From positions 1-21,557 of the forward strand of contig JAGGTX010000089.1 of the NCBI GenBank assembly GCA_021163525.1: 21,557 nt of DNA. The letters are read 5' to 3'. Below, one piece after another: positions 1-7,981 of this stretch (within the stretch, counting starts at the first letter, position 1; each line of letters begins with the position of its first letter). The notes beneath the pieces are model-generated. The model saw only the letters and a program-made list of their open reading frames with translations. It made no database searches and had not been told where the DNA came from. Source of the stretch: Caldifarciminota bacterium (GTDB lineage Bacteria > Hydrothermota > UBA3072 > B12-G15). The position numbers and the translations under genes were made by a program.

Positions 1-475
1 AAACAGAGCCCATAACACCAAACTGGTAAAGATACTCTGGCTTCACATCTGAATTGGCACCAACATCAAGCACAAGTGTGTATCCATCAATCGCCGGAAA
101 AAATGTGGCAAGTGCTGGTCTCTTCACCCCCTTTATCCTCCCAAGCAGGAGCAGAGAAAAGGCAACCACTGCACCTGTGTTTCCAGCAGATAGGAAGGCA
201 TCGGCCTTTCCCTCCTTCTGTAGCCTTACCCCAATACCAATTGATGAATCCTTCTTCTTCTTGAATGCCTCTGAAGGGTGTTCATCCATCTGAATAGCAA
301 CATCTGTATGCACAATCTCCATTGTGGGTGGTATGTCAAACTCCTTGATTTTCTTCTCGTCCCCTACAAGGATTATCTTGAGTTCACCCTGATTCTCCTT
401 CCAGGCCATAACTGCACCCTTTACAATCTCCTCGGGTGCAAAATCACCACCCATTGCATCAAGGGCCAGTATCAA
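1..475 (-). CDS. plsX: Phosphate acyltransferase PlsX (partial, 3' end outside window)
   Basis: PlsX makes acyl-phosphate from acyl-ACP, the first step of the PlsX/PlsY route to lysophosphatidic acid, at the cytoplasmic face of the membrane. The first 158 codons are present. They begin with the family's N-terminal ALDAMGGD motif and include SAGNTGA and DVGANSD, all PlsX hallmarks. The start is a TTG (475-473) placed directly after the TAA of rpmF. A GGAGG lies in the last codons of rpmF, 5 nt before the TTG, and no ATG fits the conserved N-terminus, so the TTG start is well supported. The order DUF177-rpmF-plsX is the standard one in many bacteria and indicates cotranscription from the promoter at 1188-1215. 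The C-terminal half is outside the window. Confidence 0.96.
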   Translation of the reverse strand, partial: MILALDAMGGDFAPEEIVKGAVMAWKENQGELKIILVGDEKKIKEFDIPPTMEIVHTDVAIQMDEHPSEAFKKKKDSSIGIGVRLQKEGKADAFLSAGNTGAVVAFSLLLLGRIKGVKRPALATFFPAIDGYTLVLDVGANSDVKPEYLYQFGVMGSV

Positions 476-661
476 TTACACCTCCTCAACCTGTTTTACA
501 ACAAGCCTTCCTGCATAGTATCCACAGTGGGGGCAAACCCTGTGCGGAACCATAAACTGATGGCACTTAGGACATCTAACAAGTGTGGGTTTCCCAATCT
601 TCCAGTGGGTTCTTCTCTTTCTCACCCTTGCCTTTGATTGTCTCTTCTTTGGTACTGGCAT
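476..661 (-). CDS. rpmF: 50S ribosomal protein L32
   Basis: A 61-residue protein with the L32 pattern: a very basic N-terminus (MPVPKKRQSKAR), the conserved THWK segment near residue 18, and a zinc ribbon made of C30-x2-C33 and C43-x2-C46, followed by GYYAGR. It is a structural protein of the large ribosomal subunit. All four zinc cysteines are kept, so this is the Cys+ paralogue type, not the zinc-free type. It sits 1 nt downstream of the DUF177 gene and its stop abuts the TTG of plsX. Its last codons also carry the plsX ribosome binding site, so translation of the two is probably coupled. Confidence 0.98.
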   Translation of the reverse strand: MPVPKKRQSKARVRKRRTHWKIGKPTLVRCPKCHQFMVPHRVCPHCGYYAGRLVVKQVEEV

Positions 662-662
662 A

Positions 663-1181
663 TCATCCCTCCATTTTTATTTCAAGCAATTTAGCCCACC
701 TTGGGTCTATCTCTTTCTCTCTGTTCTTAACATGCTCACAATCCCCATTGTTGAGATTGTGACCACAAACAGGGCATAGACCCCTGCAGTCTTCCCTGCA
801 AAGGGGCTTCATGGGTATGGCAAGGAGTATGGTGTCATGAAACAGTGGCAAAAGGTCTATATGGTCATCAATGATGTAGTATGTATCAAGGTCCTCACCT
901 TTAAGCCTTATCTCCCTTGCCATCCTCTCACTACCCCTTCTGAAGATATAATCCATCTTTTCCTCATACTCCCTTTCAAACTCCTCAAGACACCTGGCAC
1001 ATTGATGTCTGAGTTTGAAGCTCAAAGTCCCTTTCAGACTATATGTGTTTCCAGTCTTTCTGATTTCAACCTTTGCCTGCCCCTTTCCAACCATCTCCTC
1101 AACATCCACATCTTCAGCAGTAAAATAAATACTCCTTTTTACCTCACCAGAGGCAAGCTCTCTAAGATATACCCTGAACAT
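663..1181 (-). CDS. yceD: DUF177 / YceD-family protein (large-subunit rRNA accumulation protein)
   Basis: A 172-residue member of the DUF177 family, whose gene almost always precedes rpmF. E. coli YceD is linked to 23S rRNA accumulation; plant homologues act in 23S rRNA processing. A CxxC pair at residues 61 and 64 and a second cluster (C128, C132, C136, C139, C148) form the family's typical putative metal site. The ATG at 1181 is the only start giving the conserved N-terminus, yet it has no Shine-Dalgarno. A near-consensus promoter places the transcription start at or within 1-2 nt of this ATG, so the mRNA is predicted to be leaderless. The family call is firm; the biochemical role is family knowledge only. 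Confidence 0.93.
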   Translation of the reverse strand: MFRVYLRELASGEVKRSIYFTAEDVDVEEMVGKGQAKVEIRKTGNTYSLKGTLSFKLRHQCARCLEEFEREYEEKMDYIFRRGSERMAREIRLKGEDLDTYYIIDDHIDLLPLFHDTILLAIPMKPLCREDCRGLCPVCGHNLNNGDCEHVKNREKEIDPRWAKLLEIKMEG

Positions 1182-1187
1182 AGGGAT

Positions 1188-1215
1188 AGTATAGGATTAT
1201 AAGGGGAGTTGTCAA
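1188..1215 (-). promoter_or_regulatory. Sigma70-type promoter of DUF177-rpmF-plsX (predicted leaderless)
   Basis: On the minus strand, a perfect TTGACA (1215-1210), 16 bp, then TATACT (1193-1188). The -10 ends 6 nt before the ATG at 1181, so initiation about 7 nt downstream falls on the start codon itself. No Shine-Dalgarno is present. This is the only sizeable feature in the 81-nt gap after endonuclease IV, and I see no terminator hairpin with a T-run there, so read-through from the upstream operon is also possible. Confidence 0.8.
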
Positions 1216-1262
1216 GTGGGAGATTGGATATAATAAGTAGTGAATTTGTGAACGCTCGGCAC

Positions 1263-2048
1263 TCAGAACTGTGAAAGATACTGGACTGCGCGCAGGTTCA
1301 TTTTATCGCATCCTTCACACCCTGGTGTTTCCATTATTCCGGAAAGTGTTGAAAAATATTCATTCCTGAATAAATTAATAAATCCTAATGCACCAATATA
1401 TCCCCTCCCAATATGATAATGCCTATCAACTTTGCTCCCCAAGGGGGTCATTGAATCATTTAAATGAATCAATTTTAATCGGTCTATCCCTATGTGGTCA
1501 TCTATTTCTTTCAGCATATCCCTGAATTTATCCTCCCTTCTCAAGTCATACCCTGCCTCAAATGCATGCGCAGTATCAAAGCATAAACCCATATCTGGAA
1601 AGTCCTTCATGATTATACCCATATCCTTAAACCTTGAGTAGCAGGTGTTTTCAAGGAGAATCATAATTGTTCTATATTTAAGCCTCCTCAGTGTATCCTT
1701 CAAGAGTTCAACCTCTCCACCTTTTACACCAAGGTGGATTATAAAATAATCTCCCCCAAGTACTTCGGCACGCTCTATTTCCTGATTTAAGGCATCAATT
1801 GATTTCTCCCTCAAATCCTTCTTGGGTGTATTTATCTTCGGAAGATAGGTGGAATGAACCACAACAGGGGAAAGACCTTTCTCCTTCACCTTGATTTTAA
1901 ACCCCTCAACATCATCCTTATCCATAGGTTTCTTCTTCCAACCCCTGGGGTTTGAAGGGAATATCTGGAGGGTTCCACACCCTTCAGGAACCCTGTCTGG
2001 AACCTTTGAAAAACCTCCACTAATGGAGATGTGAAATCCAAACCTCAT
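1263..2048 (-). CDS. nfo: Endonuclease IV (deoxyribonuclease IV, AP endonuclease)
   Basis: A 261-residue TIM-barrel endonuclease that cleaves DNA 5' of abasic sites in base excision repair. All nine trinuclear-zinc ligands of the E. coli enzyme have clear counterparts: H65, H105, E133 (LLENT), D158 and H161 (CFDTAHAFEAGYD), H195 (IHLND), D208 and H210 (VDRH), and E240 (METPG). It is slightly shorter than E. coli Nfo (285). It is the last gene of the long minus-strand train and its start overlaps the end of coaE by 29 nt; only a weak AAGG precedes the ATG, so translation is probably coupled to coaE. Confidence 0.95.
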   Translation of the reverse strand: MRFGFHISISGGFSKVPDRVPEGCGTLQIFPSNPRGWKKKPMDKDDVEGFKIKVKEKGLSPVVVHSTYLPKINTPKKDLREKSIDALNQEIERAEVLGGDYFIIHLGVKGGEVELLKDTLRRLKYRTIMILLENTCYSRFKDMGIIMKDFPDMGLCFDTAHAFEAGYDLRREDKFRDMLKEIDDHIGIDRLKLIHLNDSMTPLGSKVDRHYHIGRGYIGALGFINLFRNEYFSTLSGIMETPGCEGCDKMNLRAVQYLSQF

Positions 2049-2616
2049 TTATGCCTTCTATAAACTCCTCTGCCCTTTTCTTCAACTCCTCAACGGAACC
2101 ATTGTTCTCAATTACGATTACATTCTCACCATTATAATTATCTATATTCTTCTGGATTTTTTCAAGTCCATTGATTATCTCGTCTGGAATTCCCCTTTTC
2201 CTTAAATTCTCCCTCCATCTATTTGACCTCAAAAGAACCACCCTGAAAAACCAATCACCTATTCCCCACTCTGGTATGAGTGCTGCATCAACAGCAATCG
2301 GACCATCCTGAATCTGCTCTATTCGTTTTTTCAGTTCCTTAAGCAGTGTTGGGTGCACAATCCTGTTCAGGGTTTTGAGTTTATCTACGGATGTAAAAAC
2401 CAAACTCCCGAGTTCAGGCCTGCTGACCTCGTTATTCTCAAAAACCCTATTCCCGAAGGCCTTGAGTATCTCGGTCTTTATTTCATCCTTCCTCAGCAAC
2501 TCCCATCCAATCCTGTCTGCTTCAATAATCTTCCATCCCTTTTCCTTCAAGAATGAACAGAACTGGCTTTTACCTGAACCTGCCCTTCCTGTGATACCTA
2601 TAACCAATTTCTTCAT
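2020..2616 (-). CDS. coaE: Dephospho-CoA kinase
   Basis: A 198-residue P-loop kinase for the last step of coenzyme A synthesis, phosphorylating the 3' hydroxyl of dephospho-CoA. It begins with a strand-loop-helix whose Walker A is GRAGSGKS (residues 10-17), followed by the ADRIGWELL segment and a later RIVHP motif typical of CoaE. The usual GG(I/P)GSGKS is changed at two positions (R11, A12), but the GKS is intact. Its ATG overlaps the TGA of cytidine deaminase by 4 nt (ATGA), and its 3' end overlaps nfo. Confidence 0.93.
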   Translation of the reverse strand: MKKLVIGITGRAGSGKSQFCSFLKEKGWKIIEADRIGWELLRKDEIKTEILKAFGNRVFENNEVSRPELGSLVFTSVDKLKTLNRIVHPTLLKELKKRIEQIQDGPIAVDAALIPEWGIGDWFFRVVLLRSNRWRENLRKRGIPDEIINGLEKIQKNIDNYNGENVIVIENNGSVEELKKRAEEFIEGINEVWISHLH

Positions 2617-3017
2617 CTTTTAAGTCTGAATGCATCAGGGAAAATCTGTTTGAATTTTACGGTCTTTGTCTCACCATTTTTGTTTATAAGAATCACATCG
2701 GGATTATCAGAAAACTCCGAAATCACCTGTCTGCATGCACCACATGGATAAACAAATTCATCTGAATCTGTAGCAATGGCAATTGCAGTAAAACCCCTTT
2801 CTTCCTCAAAAACCGCCCTGAATATGGCAACCCTCTCAGCACAGATTGTGAGTGAATAGGATGCATTCTCAATATTCGCACCACAATAAATCCTGCCATT
2901 TGTAGTGAGAACACATGCCCCCACCCGGAAGCCCGAGTAGGGGGCATATGCTCTATTCTTCGCCTGTATTGACCTTTTTACAAGTTCCTCAATCAGAATG
3001 TGTGTGTGTTTAGGCAA
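2613..3017 (-). CDS. cdd: Cytidine deaminase
   Basis: A 134-residue homotetrameric-type cytidine deaminase (pyrimidine salvage, cytidine/deoxycytidine to uridine/deoxyuridine). It has the AYAPYSGFRVGA substrate-binding motif, the zinc and proton-shuttle motif C59-A-E61, and PCGAC with zinc ligands C92 and C95. The start is a TTG at 3017, inside the last codons of the lipoprotein gene (25-nt overlap); no ATG is available upstream of the conserved core, and no strong Shine-Dalgarno is seen, so this start is likely but not certain. It ends with IFPDAFRLKR, a normal C-terminus. Confidence 0.94.
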   Translation of the reverse strand: MPKHTHILIEELVKRSIQAKNRAYAPYSGFRVGACVLTTNGRIYCGANIENASYSLTICAERVAIFRAVFEEERGFTAIAIATDSDEFVYPCGACRQVISEFSDNPDVILINKNGETKTVKFKQIFPDAFRLKR

Positions 3018-4264
3018 CCCTTAAGGTTGCCAGCAAGGTCCTTTATCGCACCTGTTATCCTAACAGTGGTTCCTGCAATATTGTTGCCATCCACCCTTGA
3101 AACAAAAACCACAGAGACGAGTTTCCCGTTGTACATGACCTCGCCGACCTGATATGTCAGCTGCATTCCACTGGTTGCATAGATGGTTGCAGGTCCCACT
3201 GTGTTGTGGTCAATGGGCTCGCTGAAGTATATTTTACCATACACACCATCTCTCTGGTAGTCCACGATATAAGGAGGCCTGAAGTCAATCTCAAGTGTAT
3301 CTCCATTGTGGTCCTGGTCGGATGTTGTAAATATATAATCAATGTAAGGGTCGGTTTCCCAGAGTTTATTCCCAGCTTCATCCTTAATATCAGCATAGAG
3401 CCGCAGGATGTACCTATGGTCTGGTTGGAAATCATCATCTGGCTTAAATATTACATATCTGTTCAGAGAAGAAGAGTTGTCCTCGTTGTATGTAACACTT
3501 CCGCTAACCTCCTCACCTGTATAGTAATCCAGAACCTTCACCGTGTTTTCATTCACAGTTTCGTCATCAATAAAGGTGTCTATTATTGCTCCGGTCGTGT
3601 CGTATGTTCTGTCTTCAATCTTTATGCAGATTCTATAGTCAAAATACAGTGTTGTGAAAGTATTGCTACCATCTGTGGAACGAACACCACTGGAAACCAC
3701 AGGTGTGAGTGTATCCTCTATCCATGGAATCGCATCCCCATCTGAACCATCGGACTTCCTTGTGACAAAGTAGAAAAGATAATCATCATCTGGTGTCTCT
3801 CCACCCACTTCGTCCCCATCCTTATCAAGTTTTTTACCATATCTATCAAATGTTCCACTTGCATTAATCTTCAATACATAGTTTTTGTTGTAATCAAGGT
3901 CATCAGCAGGCTTTAAGAGGAGCACTGAACCAAACGAACCATGGTCCCATTCCTTTGTGAATTCAACCTCGTCATCAATCCCCGATTTGGTGTATTCATA
4001 AACATGGACATCCACATTCCCGCCTTCCATGTTGTTTGAAAACATGATGGTTATCCATGAAGTCGGGTCATCTTTTTCAGTTCCAACAGCCACATTATCG
4101 TCTATGAGCCTGCCAGTAACATCAAGGTTCAATACAGCAGTGCTCATATCTGCCGCATCATGATCTGTATCAGCCTCATATGGGGAAAGGTCTTTTCTTG
4201 CGCATGACACTGATAGAACCAGTAACAAAAGAACAGGGAGTAAGAATACAAGTTTCCTGCGCAT
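2993..4264 (-). CDS. Secreted lipoprotein with Ig-like (SbsA/Big_5-type) repeats
   Basis: A 423-residue exported protein. The N-terminus is a basic head (MRRK), a leucine-rich hydrophobic core and a lipobox-like LSVSC near residue 22, so it is probably acylated and anchored in the envelope. The mature part reads as three consecutive Ig-like modules of the SbsA/Big_5 type (about residues 45-170, 185-305 and 325-420). Each has the 'FS(N/E)x-M/I' first strand or the 'RYxLRLxADIKDxAGN' last strand. Several Asp-rich loops (DTDHD, DKDGD, DQDHNGD) look like calcium-binding turns. I chose the ATG at 4264 over a GTG at 4270 because the latter overlaps the GGAGG ribosome binding site. It follows the outer-membrane gene by 10 nt. 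Function unknown; a structural or assembly partner of that protein is an inference from order. Confidence 0.8.
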   Translation of the reverse strand: MRRKLVFLLPVLLLLVLSVSCARKDLSPYEADTDHDAADMSTAVLNLDVTGRLIDDNVAVGTEKDDPTSWITIMFSNNMEGGNVDVHVYEYTKSGIDDEVEFTKEWDHGSFGSVLLLKPADDLDYNKNYVLKINASGTFDRYGKKLDKDGDEVGGETPDDDYLFYFVTRKSDGSDGDAIPWIEDTLTPVVSSGVRSTDGSNTFTTLYFDYRICIKIEDRTYDTTGAIIDTFIDDETVNENTVKVLDYYTGEEVSGSVTYNEDNSSSLNRYVIFKPDDDFQPDHRYILRLYADIKDEAGNKLWETDPYIDYIFTTSDQDHNGDTLEIDFRPPYIVDYQRDGVYGKIYFSEPIDHNTVGPATIYATSGMQLTYQVGEVMYNGKLVSVVFVSRVDGNNIAGTTVRITGAIKDLAGNLKGCLNTHTF

Positions 4265-4274
4265 GTTCACCTCC

Positions 4275-5918
4275 TTATTTTATCTTGATTGTGGCTGAAA
4301 GCCTCAATGCCCTTATGGTTGCAAGGTCAAGTATGGAGCCACCTGGGGCAAACATATAGATAAAGTCAATGGATATATTCTCATTTGGATGCCATCCAAG
4401 TCCGTATGCAAAACTTGTGGTGGTGTTTCCTGAGTGATCCGTATTCCTGTACCCGTTGATGGTATAATCATCAACTATGGTGGTATCAACGGTTCCATCA
4501 TTGCGCTGAACAATGGTGATGGGATACTGATAGTCACTTGGATTATACTTATGGACACTCGTGTGGAACGACTTCATGGCCTCTGCACCAAACCTGATAA
4601 ACCAGTTTTTGTTCTTCGTGATAGCAAGTTCAACACCAACAGGTGCAAATATTACAAAGTTTCTGTAAACATCTTCCCTTGTATACTCTGTCCATGATGT
4701 GGTCTGGGATGTGTAATCATCGTGGTCGTTCACCTCATTATCCCCGTCATCAAATGTTTCATATTTCCTTGAAACCCAGGCACCTGAATAACCATAGGAG
4801 GAACTGCTGTAGAATGTATTCAACCCCATTCCAAAGTAAAGATTGTCGTTGAGTTTCCTCACCCATCTTCCACCAGCATAGAGATAATAGTTCTTATAGG
4901 AAATGGCTGCAGTGTCAGATACATAGGAATCCAGTGAGTGGACCTCAACATTGCCTGAACCATTCGTTTGCTGGGTTCTATACCAATGTCTGTCAAGGTT
5001 ATCATAATCTGCGGAGCCTGTTCCAAAACCGAACCCCCCAGTGTATTCAGTAACATCCCCATTGTCTTCCTTGTATGCGTGAACACCCAGGCCTATGTTG
5101 AAAACAGGTATATCGCTCTCATCCCTGTACTGGAATGTATCCATCCTGTTGTCGTAAAGGGTTGGATTTCCATACTGGGCATCATAGAAGTGATACTTAT
5201 CACCCACTTCACTGTTTATATACTTCTCAAAACCTATTCCAGCACCAATACCCACATTATAACCATTCAGGTCCTTCATGGTATAGGTCAAACCAAAATT
5301 GTTGGAAGGATAACCCCAGTCGTCAGCCTCAGTCTCCCAGTAAACAGAGTCCATGCTCTGGTCACCAGCAGGAAGATTATAATATTCTACCTTTGTTGAG
5401 TCCTTTGATTCTGAATAGTCCAACAAGGATGTTCTCTGGTACTCAAAAGAGACTATTCCACCACCAATGTCCTTTGAAAGCATGAAGATTGTTCTGTTCT
5501 CTTTTGTAACCGTGTTCGTATCATTGAGTTCATAAACCCTGTTTCTGAAGTCAAATGTTCCATCATGGTCAATGTCCTGGAAGTCGTTTGTCTCATTGGA
5601 ATTGAATAGATCTGATTCATCCTTTGTGTTTCCATACACCAATACCATCTTCATACCTGGTGCAATTTCCGGGGTAACAACACCAAAAACATATGTGTTA
5701 TCAGAGGTATTGTTCATAAGCTGTTCTGTTCCAGAGGAAAGATTGGAGAGATTGGTGTAAATCCTCCAACCATCAATGCCAAAGAGTGCCTCAGGCATAA
5801 GGGCGTTGTCAAGGTCATCATAAATCACATAGGTGGCCTGCCTTCTGAAACTCTGGAGATTCAACTGGCCGAATGCAACAAGTGAAACCAGCATAAGCAG
5901 CATTAGATACTTCTTCAT
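4275..5918 (-). CDS. Outer-membrane beta-barrel protein, unknown function
   Basis: A 547-residue protein with a clean signal peptide (MKKYLMLLMLVSLVAFG, cleavage near residue 17-18). The mature chain is rich in Tyr, Asn, Asp and Gly and has many alternating amphipathic strands (for example YNVGIGAGIGFEKYI and FNIGLGVHAYKE), as expected of a large beta-barrel. The last strand ends LRLSATIKIK and lacks the terminal aromatic residue of classical proteobacterial barrels. A DIDHDGTFDF loop near residue 120 resembles an EF-hand or thrombospondin-type calcium loop. A strong AAGGAGGTAAG precedes the ATG. It is located between yraN and the lipoprotein in an otherwise housekeeping operon. No specific substrate can be assigned. 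Confidence 0.75.
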   Translation of the reverse strand: MKKYLMLLMLVSLVAFGQLNLQSFRRQATYVIYDDLDNALMPEALFGIDGWRIYTNLSNLSSGTEQLMNNTSDNTYVFGVVTPEIAPGMKMVLVYGNTKDESDLFNSNETNDFQDIDHDGTFDFRNRVYELNDTNTVTKENRTIFMLSKDIGGGIVSFEYQRTSLLDYSESKDSTKVEYYNLPAGDQSMDSVYWETEADDWGYPSNNFGLTYTMKDLNGYNVGIGAGIGFEKYINSEVGDKYHFYDAQYGNPTLYDNRMDTFQYRDESDIPVFNIGLGVHAYKEDNGDVTEYTGGFGFGTGSADYDNLDRHWYRTQQTNGSGNVEVHSLDSYVSDTAAISYKNYYLYAGGRWVRKLNDNLYFGMGLNTFYSSSSYGYSGAWVSRKYETFDDGDNEVNDHDDYTSQTTSWTEYTREDVYRNFVIFAPVGVELAITKNKNWFIRFGAEAMKSFHTSVHKYNPSDYQYPITIVQRNDGTVDTTIVDDYTINGYRNTDHSGNTTTSFAYGLGWHPNENISIDFIYMFAPGGSILDLATIRALRLSATIKIK

Positions 5919-5919
5919 C

Positions 5920-5976
5920 TTACCTCCTTTCTTTTTTCTTTTCCTTCCTTCTTAATCCACGAATAAACATAACCAT
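5920..5976 (-). CDS. Possible 18-residue leader ORF upstream of the outer-membrane protein
   Basis: In the 85-nt gap between yraN and the outer-membrane gene, an ATG (5976-5974) lies 7 nt after an AGGAG and opens an 18-codon frame. It encodes a very basic peptide (MVMFIRGLRRKEKKKERR). Its TAA is 1 nt before the ATG of the barrel gene, and its last codons (AGG AGG) form that gene's Shine-Dalgarno. The layout would give translational coupling, but a purine-rich leader easily yields Lys/Arg codons by chance. Treat as a candidate only. Confidence 0.25.
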   Translation of the reverse strand: MVMFIRGLRRKEKKKERR

Positions 5977-6003
5977 AATACTTCTCCTAATGAACCTCCT
6001 TGT

Positions 6004-6387
6004 TTAATGTTCCCTGTAAGCCCCTTCAATGTGAAAGATTTCTTCACCCGTGATTGAGATTACATCAAACCTCACATGATGGGTATCAAATAGCCCATTC
6101 CTGGACATATAAAACCTTGCAACCTTCATTACCCTCCTTTGCTTTCTCGCATCAACAAACTCTTCTGGATTCCCATAGTCTCTCTTTTCCCTTCTCTTCA
6201 CCTCCACAAAGACCACCGTGTCATTCTTCAATGCAATTATGTCTACCTCAAGTTTACCAAATCTAAAATTTTTTTCAAGTATTTTATACCCTTTTTTCAA
6301 AAGAAAATCAACCGCCATTTTTTCACCAATATCACGATATTTCGGAGACAGGTTTGAATGACCTCCTGTGTATAGGGCATGGACCAT
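6004..6387 (-). CDS. yraN: YraN/UPF0102 family putative endonuclease-fold protein
   Basis: A protein of up to 127 residues with the UPF0102 restriction-endonuclease-like core: [26 protein letters not shown], then LEVDIIALKNDTVVFVEVKRR with the D...E-x-K metal-site pattern. The biochemical role of the family is unsettled. It sits after rnhB, as in many genomes, overlapping it by up to 56 nt. The start is uncertain. The ATG at 6387 has almost no Shine-Dalgarno, whereas an AGGAGGT inside the frame (about 6361-6367) would serve a CTG at 6351, giving a start closer to the family's usual N-terminus ([10 protein letters not shown]). Confidence 0.85.
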   Translation of the reverse strand: MVHALYTGGHSNLSPKYRDIGEKMAVDFLLKKGYKILEKNFRFGKLEVDIIALKNDTVVFVEVKRREKRDYGNPEEFVDARKQRRVMKVARFYMSRNGLFDTHHVRFDVISITGEEIFHIEGAYREH

Positions 6388-6922
6388 ACCTGAAAAGCGC
6401 CTCTATATGCTCTTTGGTTCCATAACCCTTGTTCCTCGCAAATCCGTACTGGGGGAATATAAGGTCGTACATCTCCATGATTCTATCACGAACAACCTTT
6501 GCAACAATGGAAGCAGCACCAATTGAAATGGATATAGAATCACCCTTTACAATGCCCTCCTGTGGAACTGGAAGATTAGGGATAGGTCTGCCATCAACAA
6601 TAATATACTCAGGAAAGACCCTCATTGAGAGGATGGCCCTTCTCATTGCCTCATACGTTGCCTGAAGGATATTTATTCTGTCTATCAGAATGGGTTCAAC
6701 AATACCAAGACCAACAGCGATTGCATTATTCCGTATCTTGTCAAAGAGTTCCTCCCTCCTTTCAGCAGAGAGTTTTTTTGAATCTTTTATTCCCTCTATA
6801 TGGCACCATTCAGGGAGAATAACAGATGCTGCGACCACTGGACCTGCCAGGGGACCCCTCCCAACCTCATCAATGCCACAGAGGAAGCCCACCCCCTTTG
6901 TCCAGTAGTCAATATCAATCAT
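6332..6922 (-). CDS. rnhB: Ribonuclease HII
   Basis: A 196-residue type 2 RNase H that removes ribonucleotides and RNA from RNA/DNA hybrids. The four catalytic acidic residues are in place: D18 and E19 in [17 protein letters not shown]110 in IIVDG, and D128 in VKGDS. The downstream [10 protein letters not shown] helix and the KGYGTKEH motif are also typical. The length is normal. Its ATG overlaps the TGA of rplS (ATGA, 4 nt), so the two are translationally coupled; rplS-rnhB-yraN is a common bacterial order. Confidence 0.97.
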   Translation of the reverse strand: MIDIDYWTKGVGFLCGIDEVGRGPLAGPVVAASVILPEWCHIEGIKDSKKLSAERREELFDKIRNNAIAVGLGIVEPILIDRINILQATYEAMRRAILSMRVFPEYIIVDGRPIPNLPVPQEGIVKGDSISISIGAASIVAKVVRDRIMEMYDLIFPQYGFARNKGYGTKEHIEALFRYGPCPIHRRSFKPVSEIS

Positions 6923-7260
6923 TTCTTCTCTTTAATCCTTGCAGCCTTTCCCTTTCTTTCTCTCAGGTAGTAGAGTTTTGCCCTTCTCACCCTTCCTCTT
7001 CTCAAAACCTCAATCTTTGAAACATTGGGTGAATGAATGGGGAATATCCTTTCAACACCTACTCCCTGTGAGATTTTCCTTACTGTAAAGGTCTCCTTTA
7101 TCCCCGTTCCAGACCTCTTAATCACCGTGCCTTCAAACCTCTGTATTCTTTTTTTCCCACCCTCCTCAATCCTGTAATGGACACGGACAGTGTCACCAGG
7201 TCTGAAATCGGGTATATCCTGTTTTAACTGTTCCTGTTCAAGCAACTTAATCTCCTTCAT
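6919..7260 (-). CDS. rplS: 50S ribosomal protein L19
   Basis: A 113-residue L19 at the 30S-50S interface. Recognisable are the [18 protein letters not shown] stretch, [12 protein letters not shown], the [23 protein letters not shown] core, and the basic C-terminus with [23 protein letters not shown]. The start overlaps the 3' end of trmD by 14 nt. An AAGGAG within trmD provides the Shine-Dalgarno. Confidence 0.98.
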   Translation of the reverse strand: MKEIKLLEQEQLKQDIPDFRPGDTVRVHYRIEEGGKKRIQRFEGTVIKRSGTGIKETFTVRKISQGVGVERIFPIHSPNVSKIEVLRRGRVRRAKLYYLRERKGKAARIKEKK

Positions 7261-7981
7261 CTCCCTTCTCCTTCTTTAACTCGGTTAGCATCCTCCCCAT
7301 TTCTTCGTCCATTTCAAGTTTATCAAGGAGTTCTGGCCTCCTCTCCATGGTGAGCCTCAGGGCCTCTTTCATCCTCCACCTCCTTATGCTCTCATGGTTC
7401 CCTGAGAGCAAAACCTCTGGAACCTTCATCCCCATATACTCCCCTGGTCTTGTGAACAGAGGTGGTTCAAGTAGCCCTGATACAAAGGAATCCGTGTTCA
7501 CTGAATCCTCTTTTCCTACCACCCCTGGTAAAAGCCGCACAATTGCATCCACCATGGTCATAGCCGCCACCTCACCACCAGACAGGATAAAATCACCCGT
7601 GGACAAAACCCTATCCACAAAGGCCTCAATCCTTGCATCAATCCCCTTGTACCTTCCGCATATGAAGGTAAGGGTGTGCTTCTCCTTCAACTCCTCTGCC
7701 ATTTTCTGATTAAAAACCTCACCCTTTGGTGATGTAAGAACCCGGTAACCAGGTTCCTCTATGGAGGACAATGCCCTGTGCACAACATCAACCCTCATCA
7801 CCATCCCGCTCCCTCCACCATAGGGATAATCGTCCACAGACCCGTAATGGTCTGTAGCGAAATCCCTTATGTTCACAAGTTTAAATTCAACCAATCCCTT
7901 TGATACGGCCCTCCCCACTATTCCCGCGGAGATAAACCCCGAGAATATCTCCGGAAAAATAGTGAGGATATTGATACGCAT
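7247..7981 (-). CDS. trmD: tRNA (guanine37-N1)-methyltransferase TrmD
   Basis: A 244-residue SPOUT-class (trefoil knot) methyltransferase that uses SAM to make m1G37 next to the anticodon, preventing +1 frameshifts. Diagnostic segments are [10 protein letters not shown] at the N-terminus, [24 protein letters not shown] (usually GRYEGxDxR), the knot segment [14 protein letters not shown], and [13 protein letters not shown]. The ATG immediately follows the KH-protein TGA with no gap and no visible Shine-Dalgarno, implying coupling to the upstream gene. The rimM gene that normally lies just before trmD is absent. Confidence 0.98.
   Translation of the reverse strand: MRINILTIFPEIFSGFISAGIVGRAVSKGLVEFKLVNIRDFATDHYGSVDDYPYGGGSGMVMRVDVVHRALSSIEEPGYRVLTSPKGEVFNQKMAEELKEKHTLTFICGRYKGIDARIEAFVDRVLSTGDFILSGGEVAAMTMVDAIVRLLPGVVGKEDSVNTDSFVSGLLEPPLFTRPGEYMGMKVPEVLLSGNHESIRRWRMKEALRLTMERRPELLDKLEMDEEMGRMLTELKKEKGDEGD

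Noticed and set aside
1216..1262. Possible terminator after endonuclease IV
   Set aside because: I could not find a stable inverted repeat followed by T residues; only weak complementarity is present.
2995..3010. Short CA/TG dinucleotide run
   Set aside because: It encodes the conserved overlap of two genes and is too short to be a meaningful microsatellite.
3206..3745. Long open frame antisense to the lipoprotein gene
   Set aside because: It shows no domain, signal or ribosome site and lies opposite a gene with clear signal peptide and Ig-like repeats; it is a shadow frame.
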